This document shows, piece by piece, positions 23,493 to 34,312 of a stretch of DNA of 64,000 bases. Location of the stretch: NCBI GenBank assembly GCA_019633425.1, contig WSUB01000006.1:434001-498000 (forward strand). Direction: 5' to 3'. Source of the DNA: Tulasnella sp. 424 (Eukaryota; Basidiomycota; Agaricomycetes; Cantharellales; Tulasnellaceae). The notes below the pieces were generated by a model, which made no database searches, had not been told where the DNA came from, and was given only the letters and a program-made list of their open reading frames with translations. The translations under genes and the position numbers were made by a program. Within the stretch, counting starts at the first letter, position 1, and every line of letters starts with the position of its first letter.

Positions 23493-24659
23493 ATGTTCAC
23501 GACTTCCCGAATCCTCGCGTTCTCCCTTCTCGCAACTCTTGCTTCCGCCCTGCCAGCCACCAACAAGCGCGCGCCCAAGCTCCATGATTACACTGAACAC
23601 GAAGCTATCGCCCTAGTCAGACAGGCCACTGCAGCTACCGTCTACACTGCCTGCTCGGTTCCCAACGCTGTCGCTATTACCTTTGGTGAGTGCGCGCGCG
23701 GCTAACATGGGCCAGTATCCGGCGTTCGATTTTAGACTGGACCCTGACCCTTGGTGCCTGCACTGGTAGATGACGGTCCTTACACCTGGACCACTGAGAT
23801 CGTCAACACTCTAGCCCAATACAGTGCAAAGGCGACCTTCTTCGTCAACGGTAACAACTGTGAGTCTGGTCTTCTGGCAACGTCACTTACGGAGTTGGAC
23901 CTAACCCACGTCCTTCCCCCATCTAGACGAATGCATCTACTCCCCAGAGAATGAACAGCGTATCAAGACCGCGGCCGCCGCCGGTCACCAGATCGCTTCC
24001 CACACATGGTAAGCCCTCTCCGCTTGGCGTTGAATGATGGATTTTGCTGAAGCGCAAACGCGTTCCTTTTGCAGGGGTCACCTTGACTGGACCACTCTGT
24101 CAAAGGAGAAACGTACGTACCTCTTCTCCCTATCACTTTGGCTCAATCTAACTCCAACCTCGTCTATCTTCCCTTTCATCGTACAGTCTTGTCCGAAATG
24201 ACCTTGACCGACACCGCCATAGTCAAACTGCTCGGCGTCAAACCCGCGTTCGTCCGCCCTCCTTTCGGAAAATACAACGCCGCTTCCCAGGAAGTCGCAG
24301 CCGCCAACGGCCAAAGCATCGTCATCTGGGACTTTGACTCTGGCGATTCTATGGGCGAGTCTGCCACCAAGAGCGAAGCTGATTACCAGACCGTCGCCAA
24401 TCAGCACCCCACGTCGATCTTGACGTTGAACCACGAGACTTACGCGGGAACCGCTCATACTGTTTTGCCCTTCGCTTTGCAGGTTCTCCAGGCTAAAGGT
24501 TACTCGTTTGTCACCGTTGCGGAGTGCCTTGGCGGGCTGAACCCTTATCTCTCGGCCACCACTCCCGCCGTCCGCGATGTGGGTTATCATTCTGGCTTCG
24601 GCATTTGAGGAACTACTGATGATCTCTTCTTTGTTATACAGGCTACCTGGACTTGCTAA
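23493..24659 (+). CDS. Secreted polysaccharide (chitin) deacetylase, CE4 family, copy 2
   Basis: Close duplicate of copy 1 with the same six exons: 23493-23685, 23770-23859, 23927-24008, 24075-24112, 24187-24578 and 24642-24659, giving 270 residues. It keeps the signal peptide, the KR site after ALPATN, and CE4 motifs TFDDGPYTW, SHTWGHLDW, RPPFGKYN, WDFDSGDS and LTLNHETY. Differences from copy 1 include Phe for Tyr in the RPPYG motif. The last intron uses a GTGGGT donor. The downstream family A gene (25.7-27.7 kb, minus) is broken, so this module copy keeps only a working deacetylase. Predicted secreted chitin deacetylase; substrate inferred from family. Confidence 0.92.
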
Positions 24660-25728
24660 ACACTCGTTCAATAAAAGACTTTTAACGACCCCGAAATCCT
24701 CCTTCCATCCCAATTTCGAACGAACAGTTTCTTTTATTTGCTTCTTCCTTTGGGATTGCGGCTGTTATTTTCAGGGACTCAGGACTTCTTTCCTTGCATG
24801 TAACGGACTACTAGACTCGATTCTCCTTGTATCGGACCTTTCCTCTTTTTGTCTCCACGAACACTCCGGGACTCGCCTCGCCCCGTACGTTATACTTTCG
24901 ACTAGTAACCCCTCCCCTTACCATGGATATTGCTTTCCCGTTTATTACTTTCGGACACATTTGACTTTACTTCGCGTAGTAGTTAAGGACTTACTGTCTG
25001 GACAATTGCTAGTAATGTCATGCTTTGAGGGGTTGTTGGTGAGATCGTGAAGCGAGGGCTCTTTCTTTAAGATATGAGCTAGTCCGAGGAATGAAGCGAG
25101 ATTTGAATGGCGTCCAAAGGGGTTGGGGGTCGAGCGGCTCAGTTCTATTCGTTCGAGAGTCGCCCTCGATCGAATTCGTACCTTCGGATCAACCGGCCCA
25201 GACCTCGTTTTCGGTTGATAACGATACATCGGTTGACGTTCTGGGTTTTTTTTAGTCAGTCGATGCACTCATACAAGTCGGCTGATGGGCAGTCATTCAC
25301 AGTTCCAACGACAGAGGGAAAACGGCTCAGTACAACCATCTTCAAGCTACTCCAACACGGTTACGAGCGTTAATCAAGCTCATGAAGTGGAGAGGCCCGC
25401 TCCTCCTCCGGCTGTCGCTATCGGGACTCTCGTATGTAACGGAAGATGTGCTTGCGTCCAGCTATGTCAGTGAATCTCGGTCTTGGTCGAAAATCCATTA
25501 CATCCAAAAAATCGCAACGAGAACTAGGCCAGAGACAACACTACAGCAGTACATACAAAAGGAAAATCGTTACACAGAACTAGCCGATTGCACGTTGAAC
25601 AAGCCGAAGACAGAGATCGAGCGAAAGAAACCAACAAGCACGAGTGGTGACAAGGACGATATGGCAGCTACCACGCAGAGCGATCGAGAGGGTTCCAAAT
25701 GCCATCAAACGCGAAAGAACATTCTACG
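24660..25728. other. 3' intergenic region between CE4 copy 2 and family A copy 5
   Basis: No gene was recognised. It shares blocks with 18.9-19.9 kb, as expected for duplicated module flanks. Short open frames here show no motif. Confidence 0.5.
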
Positions 25729-27722
25729 TTAGGAAGACCGTGAATCACCGGCGTTAACGCTCCTAAGCCCTTCATCCATGTTCGAGGTATCCTCCCGGTA
25801 GTGCGGTCGAACACCCCAGCGGTCCGCGGCCAGAGTATAGCGCTGAAGCATGAAGATAGCTTGGCCCTTCTGTACCAACGGAACATCCTTATGCTCCTTG
25901 ATTGCCACCACCGCGTCGATTATCTCCTCTGTTGCGTGATTGCGGAACTGGTCTTCATCCATTCTTTCGACAATATTGCCGAGGCAGGTCATCGCTAGAC
26001 CTTTTGCCCTCCACAGACCTCTGTCTTGGGGCGAGAAATCTCCGATATGCGACAACACGACGGTCAGGAACGAGCAGGCTCCTCCCCCAACGAGTGCACG
26101 GAGCACTCGTTCCGGGCAATCAATGGGTTCCTTCAGGTTTGAAAGCCATAGCAAACGCTCCACGAGGTCGAGAGGTCTGTACGAATACCATGGACGGGGG
26201 GAACTCAGCTCGACAATCCCCCTGTTTAGAGCCGAAGCTAAGGCATCGTTGAAACTGGACTGTGGAAGACAGCAGAGGCTGTGGATGCAGCGCTCGTCGA
26301 AGTTTCTCCTAAGATGCCTAATAAAAGTCTAAATGGTAGCGTTAATCAATGTTTTGGTAGCCTAAGGACCAAGAATTTCCCCACACCTGGCAGTGTCCCC
26401 TGATCAGAATCCAAGAACGGGCAGGATACAGCCCGAGAGTGAGGAAGGTGGTTCCGAGTTTGGAAAGGGTATCTTCAGGAATGGCAGCGACTATTATGTG
26501 GTTTTGGACCAACGATCGCAGCGTGGATAATGCTAATACGTATTTTGTGTGAAATCTTCCCCGAATACGGATAGAACTGATTAATTAATTGATAAAGGTG
26601 ATGACGGCATCCAATGTGGGGAAGCAGGACAAAGCTTTCTCCCGTGTGATGGTGTTGAAACAGACCGCGATCAGCAAAAGGAGCGGAGCGTCATGAGGAA
26701 CGGGTTCCTTCCTGAGCTCTTCGGGCATGTTTGGATCAACTATGGTTGTGACCTCTCGAATAAGTTCTTCGCAAATGAAGGGGATCGTTTTCATTATGAA
26801 GTGCCCATGCTTCGTCTTGGAGGAAGCGGAGATCATTTGGAGCAGGATTCCTAGAAGTTGTGCCCCACAGTACCATTTGGGGCAGGATGGTGCTTCTTTT
26901 GTGATTAGCCGGTTACAGAAGTCGATAAGAATCTGGCAATCGATGTCGAGGAAGAAGTTGCGTGTCTCTGTTGTTGCGAGGTAGAGGATCGCCGCTACCC
27001 CCTCCTCCCCGTCTCTCAACGCAGTTGAGATGGTTCTCCGAAAGAATTGGGATTCACTTGTGTGTTTCACCACCACGTTGAGAAGCTTTGTGAACGCGAG
27101 TGGCTTGGGAACAGGACTAATGGCTTTGAACCCAAATAGGTCAAGCTCGTCGTCACTGAGCCTTAGAAAGGTCTGGGTGCCCTGGTCCTGTCGCGAAGCA
27201 CTTTTAACAAACCTCCGAGCGACAATCTCCTTGCCGTCCAACTTATTTTCAATAATTTCAACCAGGCCTGTTGCTGCTTTATGTCGTCGCTGTCGTGCGG
27301 TAGCTTGACCATCCTTCGTGTTGTTGGCCTGGATGAGTTCATCTAGCAGTTTTGTAGCCCTTCTCTTAGTTGCACTACGGCGTGCCGCTCTCTCGAGGTT
27401 CGACATCCAACTACGATCTGGACCTCGATTATCCTAAAAGTACCAATTGTAGGCGGCTCCATTACACCAGGAGTGGATTACTCACGGCCGAGTCGAGATT
27501 GCTTGCCGAGAACTGCGGCTCCCGAAGCGAAGGGTTCGAAGATGAATCCGAGCCGGAAAAGTGTTCTATTAACACAGTGTCTACGGAGCTATGGGACGAG
27601 GCCCGACTTCATGAGCTCCGTACGTCATCTTCGTCCGACCTATATCCTGTCGGGGTATCTTGTCGACGGGGAGGTTCGTGCGGCTCTTCATCACTAAACG
27701 GGGTAGCCGGTCTGCGATCCAT
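25729..27722 (-). pseudogene. Family A copy 5, full-length but with two nonsense codons
   Basis: The three-exon structure is complete (27722-27486, 27433-26387, 26328-25729, all multiples of three) and the splice sites are intact. Exon 1 has TGA at 27611-27609, where copy 3 has TGG (Trp). Exon 2 has TAA at 26587-26585, after which the same frame continues with recognisable family sequence (ALSTLRSLVQNH). Exon 3 is intact, with QDRGLWRAKGLAMTCLGNI and VQKGQAIFMLQRYTLAADRW. It is the sister of copy 3 from duplication of the CE4-family A module. It is probably a young pseudogene, though a downstream start could still give a shortened product. Confidence 0.8.
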
Positions 27723-28515
27723 GCAATGGTCGGAGTGAGGGTGGTAGAGTAAATTCGGAATGGTGGTCAAGAGGGGATGAGTGGTTTGCCGGCAGGTTTA
27801 TGCCGATGCCGTTACGTAAGGTTTGGAACCCCTTCGCTGCAATTATTCGTCAGAGTGGGTCAATGTATATGCTTGCGTTTCTTCTTGGTTTTGGAGATAA
27901 TTATAGACTTTTCTCTTGGCCCCAGACTTTGCTTGTCCACGATAAACTCGACTTTGGGGGGTTGTGCTGTGGGGATTCGGGTTGTGCCTGGCCGTCGCGC
28001 CGATATGTGATGTCATCTCCCTTTTCGAAGCCCGCTGGAGGGGATCGCATGACGCCTTCCCCAAAAGGTTGTCCGGATCTTAGTTATTGAGCAGCGTGCA
28101 CCACGTGAGGGACTACCTTTGGGTGTGGAGACTATCCTCTCAGCTGCCTCGCACCCTTACTTGAGAGTGTTGGACGTCGCCCCAGCTAGGACCCTTGGAC
28201 GAAGGTCGAAAAGAAGAAATATCATTTGGCGAAGAAAAGACGAGGATACGCGTGCTGCAAAAACGATGGATCTACAGGACATAAACGGCAACACAAGGAG
28301 GGGAGGTGTTTGCAATACAATGAGCGCCATGGGACATAATCGCAAGAGATGTTCGCAAGAAGCAGCCGGGAATACATCGACAGAACGTATGAAGAATCCG
28401 GGGGTCGTCTGAGAAACGAGAGCCATTAGCCATTTGAACAGCGCTTCAGCCTACGGACTCATAAATACCTACTTCATCACAAGACGTTGGGCTTCTGTGA
28501 TTGGAAAGGACCGGC
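27723..28515. other. Intergenic, promoter of family A copy 5 and 3' flank of kinase-TPR gene 2
   Basis: The first 120 bp resemble the region upstream of family A copy 3 (22.15-22.26 kb), as expected for duplicated promoters. No gene was recognised in the remainder. Confidence 0.45.
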
Positions 28516-31500
28516 TCACATCGATCCGATTGGGTTATCCAGATCCGCGACGAGCTCCCAAGTCCTTTTACAAATCTCACTCATCGGCAGCCCCATTTGC
28601 GCGTACATTTCGCGAGCCTCCACGCAGGCAGCCTTCGCATCGACGAAATTGCGGTGCAGAACGTGTGCCACCATCAGTCCATCCAACGCCTTGGCTTCAC
28701 CCTCCACGTCGGCAATCCTAGCATATGCTACACGCGCGTCGGCGAAACATTCCTCCGCTGCGTCATGTCGACCCTGGAGGCCGTACATCTTCCCAAGATT
28801 GAGCAAGACGGTGGCTTCATTGCGAACGTCATCCATGCTTGAGAATACAGCTTGAGCAAGGCGGTAATACTCCTCGGCTTCGTCGTACGTGCCCTGCGCG
28901 ACGTGGATATCGCCGAGCCGATCCAAGGTAGCTGCCTGAGTTGTCTGATCGTTGGTCCGGGAAAGTAGGGCTTCGGCTTGAATAAGAGCATCCTTTTCTT
29001 CGTCGCCCCTTGATTGAGATTTGAAGATCATCGACAAAAGTATCAAAGGAGCCGCTTGACTTTCCTCATTGCCAATGCTGATCCAAATAGCAAGGGCTTC
29101 GGTGGCAGCCTCCTCCGCCTCGGAATATCTGCGCTGGGTATGATGAACTCGCCCAAGGGCTAGGAGTGTTCGAGCTTTGCTGTCAACATCCTCAGTATCC
29201 TCATAAACAGCGGTTGCCATGCGGTAGAACGCCTCCGCATCGTCGTATCTACACTGGTCCCTATAAAGCATTGCGAGGCCAAGTAACGCGTTCCCGGTGC
29301 CCTGGATGTTACCGACGCCAGAGAAGGTGTTGTGGGCGTGGTTGAAAGCCTTTTCAGCCTCGCTAGTCCTCGACTGAGCGCGATAGGTATTGCCTAAGCC
29401 CACTAACGCGTTTGCAGCACCGTTGTCGTTGCCAATGCGGGAGTGAATCTCGTGCGCTTCTGTGAAAGCCTTCTCCGCCTCCCGATTCCTCGACTGGGCG
29501 TGATAGATCTTCCCCAGGCCGTCCAACGCATTTGCGGCACCCATGTCATTCCCGATGCGAGACTGGATCTCGTGCGCTTCTGTGAAAGCCTTCTCCGCCT
29601 CCTGATTCCTCGAGTGAGCATGATAAGTACCCCCCAGGCCGTCCAACGCGTTTGCGGCACCCATGTGATTCCCGATGCGAGACTGGATCTCGTGCGCTTC
29701 CGTGAAAGCCTTCTCCGCCTCCTGATTCCTCGACCGAGCGCGATAAACATTGCCCAGGCCGACCAACGCGTTTGCGGCACCCATGTCATCGCCGGTATCA
29801 GAGTGAATCTCGTATGCTTCCGTGAAAGCCTTCTCCGCCTCTTGATTCCTCGACTGGTAGCGATAAATATTCCCAAGGCCGACCAACGCGTTTGCGGCAC
29901 CCACGTCATTCCCAATGCGAGACTGAATCTCGTAGGCTTCCGTGAGGGGCTTCTCCGCTTCCCGATACCTCGACTGAGTGCGGTAAATACCCCCCAGGCC
30001 TTCCAACGCGTTTGCGGCACCCAGGTGATTGCCGATGCGAGATTGTATTTCGTGCGCTTCTGTGAAAGCCTTCTCCGCCTCTGAATACCTCGACTGAGTG
30101 TGGTAAACATCCCCAAGGCCATACAAGGCATTCGCCATTGCCAAACTATCTTTTGTTCGCCTCGCAACATCAAGGGATGACTGGAAATGGAACTCTGCCA
30201 TTGCTCGATCGTGCTGAAGGTAGTATGTTCTGCCGAGCTCGAGGAGCAGGTGAGCAGACCGAACTTTCTGACCACCGGCGGAATAGCCCGAAGGAGTCTC
30301 GGAAGGCTTGAAAAAATTCATTTTAGAATCGAGTACCCCACTCTGTACCAAAACACTCACCATCTTGTCAACCCTTCGCTGAAAAGTGGAGGCTTGGATC
30401 CTTTTCACGGGATCTGAGAGCCAACAATCCGTAATCAGGCTGCAGAGCTTGAGAACAAGGGACAGGTCGGCGTCCTTCCGAATCTCGGGCAATTTCCCCT
30501 TAAAGGCATGTACTATAATGACCGACTCGAGATTGAGATCGTCAAAGGGAATCTTCCCAGTTACAACCTGACATGTCGCCACAGTTGCAAGTTAACGGAA
30601 GATGGCTAGAACCTGAACCGCGCCCGACTCACCTCCCAGGAAACCCACCCCAAAGCCCACATGTCGCTGGGTAAATCCTGCGTACCGTTATTCAACACCT
30701 CGGGAGCTGTCCACCTTGTACTGAACTTTGGTCCGGTCAAGGTGAGCTCCATAGTGGAAGCGTTGAACTGGATATTTGGGGAGATCGACCCTTCGGCTGC
30801 GTCCTCACAGACCGGAGCTCCAGCCGACCCATTGTCCTTATTCTCTGCTGAGAGGCTTCGTCGAACACGAGCCGACCCGAAGTCAGTGATAACCGCATGG
30901 TATGAGGAGTTGACAAGGATGTTGAACTGAATGACGACTGGATTAGGTTGAAGCTTCCGAGGAACGGACTCGAAGCACTCACAGATTTGAGGTCACCATG
31001 ACAGATGGGGGGTTGTCGACTATGCAAGTACTCCAGCCCCTTTGCTGTATCTTGGATCTACATGCTCTAGAGGGTTAGTGGCCAAACGATTTCCTAGCAT
31101 TGTAGATCGCACTTACGAGAGATATACGTTCGGGAATATCCCACTCGCCTGACTGCAAGAATTCCCGAACGTTGCCATTTCCTTCCCAAGGCAAAATCAT
31201 CCAAGCGTCTCCTTTCTCCATGTCTTCGACAAAGCCGACGAGGATAATAATGTTAGGGTGAGAGAGTGACTTCATCAGACTGAGCTCGTTGACGAAAGAC
31301 TATGAAAGAGCGGTTAGTTAACGATGAGAACCGTTGACGCAGCCGACGACAATACCTTGAAAAACTTCGCAGACTCTTCTGCATCATTCCGCTTCCACTC
31401 CAACTTCTTCACGGCCACTTTCAGTTCAGGCAATCTGTCGTCCATCGCCTCGGAGGGACTGAGTGTTCCAACGACAACGACGCCTTGACCGCCTCTTTTG

Positions 31501-31686
31501 CCCGCTTGGGCTTCTTTCGTTTTGATTCTGGTAGGATCGATTCGGCGGGAGGACATTCCGACAAGGACATCTCGCTTGAAGATCCTATATCAGTAATCGT
31601 GCTCTCGAGTCGTGAAATACACCTACAGCTTTTTTTAACGTGGCGTCTTCCGCGAGTTTGGGCGCCTTGGAGTCCGAGACCGCCAT
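28516..31686 (-). CDS. TKL-like protein kinase with C-terminal TPR array (gene 2)
   Basis: Paralogue of the gene at 3.3-6.8 kb, about 960 residues. Exons 31686-31627, 31574-31356, 31299-31117, 31057-30983, 30926-30633 and 30567-28516 are all multiples of three. Three exon sizes (219, 183, 75) are identical to gene 1, which proves common origin. Visible: VAVKKLEW (ATP-site Lys), CHGDLKS (catalytic loop), TDFGSAR, WTAPEVL and VVTGKIPFDD. The TPR region is of the type YSEAEKAFTEAHEIQSRIG...ANALEGLGGIY, with at least ten units. Unlike gene 1, the end of the kinase lobe and the whole TPR array share one long exon, so one intron was gained or lost. Expected to be an intracellular signalling protein; substrate and partners unknown. 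Confidence 0.9.
29380..30130 (-). repeat. 120-bp TPR-coding tandem repeat in kinase-TPR gene 2
   Basis: About six adjacent 120-bp units are nearly identical at DNA level (shared core GTGAAAGCCTTCTCCGCCTC), each coding one TPR. They are more uniform than the flanking TPRs, which indicates recent local expansion or gene conversion. Confidence 0.85.
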
Positions 31687-33285
31687 TCAATCTGAAGTTT
31701 GTTTGAAGTAAAGATGCGGAGGGATCAGAAACTTCGGAGTGGTAAGAGAATCATGTGGGAGGGATGAGAGGCAGAGTGGGGTTGAGGGTCTGACGGTCGA
31801 CCTCCGCGCCGCGCTTTTATAATAAATGCACAGCCTCACCTCCACACTTGTTCGCACAAAAAATGCGTCAGCCCACAATATCCCGCATGTATCATAGCTT
31901 TCTCGATCATGGAATTTCCATTCGAAGCAAAGAGTCCCGTGAGCGCTGAGCGAAAACGCCGGAATCGGTTTGAACGCCAGTTCGTGCCTCATTAGGCGTA
32001 CTGCTAGTCAGTACCAAAACCCGCGAGGCTTCTTTTTTGCAAGTGGTAGGAGCAATTCATGTCTAGAGCGGAGGTAAGGTCGTGGTTCGCCCAAGGGAGG
32101 GCCTTTTGATGATAGAAGCTTTCGATGTTCGAATTCTACACACCGCCACAAGTTTGTGTTCCTCTCACAGCATGAGCCTCTTCGAAGGTCCTTTCAAAAC
32201 GACGCTTCCACCTACCTCAAATGAAATACATATAAGCAGCTTTTGTCGACTATTTCTGGGACTCGCTTAACCATTTGTGCAATTGCAAGCCCATCCGAAT
32301 TTAACATTCATGTCATGTTGTCGTATTGGCAGTTGAACCGAAACAGCCGCTTCTGTTTCGAATGCCCAGCGTGAAAAGGATCCTGCAAGCCACAAGAGTA
32401 GCTTCGAGGCAATAATTGCGCGATCAAGGTCGAGAGTCTATTTTTATTCCCGGTCCCCAGTCTCTAGTGCTTCGATTCTTCGAAGCCTTCGAAGAGGGAT
32501 TTTTAGCGGGGCAGGCAGTTCGATTCATGGCCCTTCCGACTCGACATCAGCCATCATGCCCCAGTTCTTCACGCATGACGTTCACGAGGAGAAAGCACAT
32601 GTGCACAATTGAGATGACTTGCGCTGCCCGTGTTCGCACAAGGGGAGGTCGATAATGTCCGGAATCCGAACATGCGGCGGATGTGTGGGAAATGAGCCCC
32701 ATGTCCTAGGCGCGTTTGAATTTGAGAAACGTACGTAGTTCTCTCAGCTAAAATCAAGCCGATTGGCTTATTTTAAGAGAAAATTCTCGGGTCGTGCTTT
32801 GAATTCGGAAATGGCCCGAACATGGGCTGCTCGTTCTCACATATTGCCGCCACGTTCTGAGCCGGAACATAATATTACCCCTCTCCCCTCGTGTTGAACG
32901 ATTGTACGGTTACTTAGATGAAAGCCACCATCCAGGCTCTAGAACGGTTGAATCAATTCAAGAGTCGTGCGTCAATACAGTTGGGGACAACATATCCCTT
33001 TTACGGTGTGAGAGAAATAGGGGGTAAGGGTCGTGTCTCAAGTGAAATTCTTGTCTGCGACCTGCTCCCCAACTCTCCACGCAACCCTACGTACGTCGAG
33101 CGTTAAGGACAAGATCGAGTGCTCGACAACGTGGTCCACAATCTTGAACAGCGGCAAGGAGGACTCTCAATACCGTCGCTCGCAAGCCGCTGACTCGAAC
33201 CCTGCCAGTTGGATCATCCACCTCCCCAACGCCATTTACGACGTCTCGGACGGCTCGCGCCGTACAAATGAGGACGCCATCCCAG
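31687..33285. other. Long intergenic stretch, no gene recognised
   Basis: This stretch contains the promoter of kinase-TPR gene 2 at its left end. Short open frames at 32.0-32.8 kb lack motifs and splice structure. Sequence from about 33050 may be the decayed N terminus of the NADH dehydrogenase relic that follows. Confidence 0.45.
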
Positions 33286-33930
33286 CACCACCACGATGGC
33301 GTCGAGCGCTGACGACGTTCGGTTGGGTCACCTTGGTCACGACCGCAACTTTTATGTCCTCTGCGACTCAGGAGACTCACCCACCGCCATGTCGAAATCC
33401 CTTCGATAAGAATAAGAGGACCGCCGCCCTTCTAGGGAGTGGGTGGGCTGCGACTAGCATGTTGCAGAACGTGCACACCGAGGATCATAACGTCGTGAGT
33501 CTCCAGATCGTATATTCACCCCGTCCAGACTGCAATTCTGTAAACCTCTTTTCAGCACCCATTGCGCACAGTTGCGTCCCCGTCAGCCCGCGTAGCAACT
33601 TTCTCTTCACGCTTCCCTTCCTTCAATCGCAGCTGGAATTCTCGAGGCCTGCTCGATCATCCAATCTACCCGCTATGCGCCCTACACAAAGCACGCCGAG
33701 TCTCAATCTACGAAGCCGAGGCTAGCAAAGCCAACCCGAACAACAAGTAAGGCACAATCTCCGACTTGTCATAAATCAAGGGAGGCGTGAAGAACATGAT
33801 TTTTCCTTGCGATATCCTGGTCAACGCTATCAGCGCGGAAACCTAGAAGCTTGGCATTCCCGGCGTCAATACATTTTGTCCGCAGCCTGGGCGATGTTTG
33901 CGGCTCTCAGACCATCTGCGGTACGTCACG
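33286..33930 (+). pseudogene. Type II NADH:ubiquinone oxidoreductase (NDE/NDI) pseudogene fragment
   Basis: Remnant of the N-terminal part of an alternative mitochondrial NADH dehydrogenase. Legible: WRRALTTFGWVTLV, a Pro-rich linker and PFDKNKRTAALLGSGWAATS (FAD-binding GxGxxx motif). After a likely intron (GTGAGT...TTTTCAG) come VSPRSNFLFTLPF, HKARRVSIYEAEASKANPNN and LGIPGVNTF. The frame changes between these pieces and a TAG lies just before KLGIPG. The catalytic C-terminal half is absent. Known for the family: single-subunit, rotenone-insensitive NADH oxidation on the inner membrane. This copy cannot make it. Confidence 0.75.
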
Positions 33931-34312
33931 AAAGTTATACTGTGCATGTCCTACTACTTTACAGCGAGGGCTAGACGTTTTGACGACGCGACCCATTAAC
34001 TGAGATGAGGCTGCCTAATCGAACTTGTGGCGGGGCAAATGCCCGCGTTCACCGAGCGCCTCCGCAGAAACCGCTGTCGGTAAGAAGGACCAATTGCGTC
34101 TAGACGACATCAAGTCCCGGCCTTGATAAAAATTAATAATGTCCAGATATCACAAGAATGGGAACGGAATCTACCTAACAGTACAGTCGAGGGAATCGAA
34201 TGGGAGGGAACAACGTTGGGAAAGAGAGGTGACAAGAACGATACAGCAGCTACCACGAAAAACAACTGGGAAGTTTCTAAATACTATCAAAGCCAGATCC
34301 ACAAGCTCTACA
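33931..34312. other. Intergenic, no gene seen
   Basis: This stretch runs between the NADH dehydrogenase relic and the 3' end of family A copy 6. The part near 34200-34310 resembles 25610-25730, the 3' flank of copy 5, including GTGACAAGAACGATACAGCAGC-like sequence. That supports a common duplicated origin. Confidence 0.5.

Noticed and set aside
33033..33725. A single 230-codon gene on the plus strand
   Set aside because: The frame contains NADH dehydrogenase pieces only in part and runs through an intron-like segment with consensus ends; it is better read as a decayed fragment.
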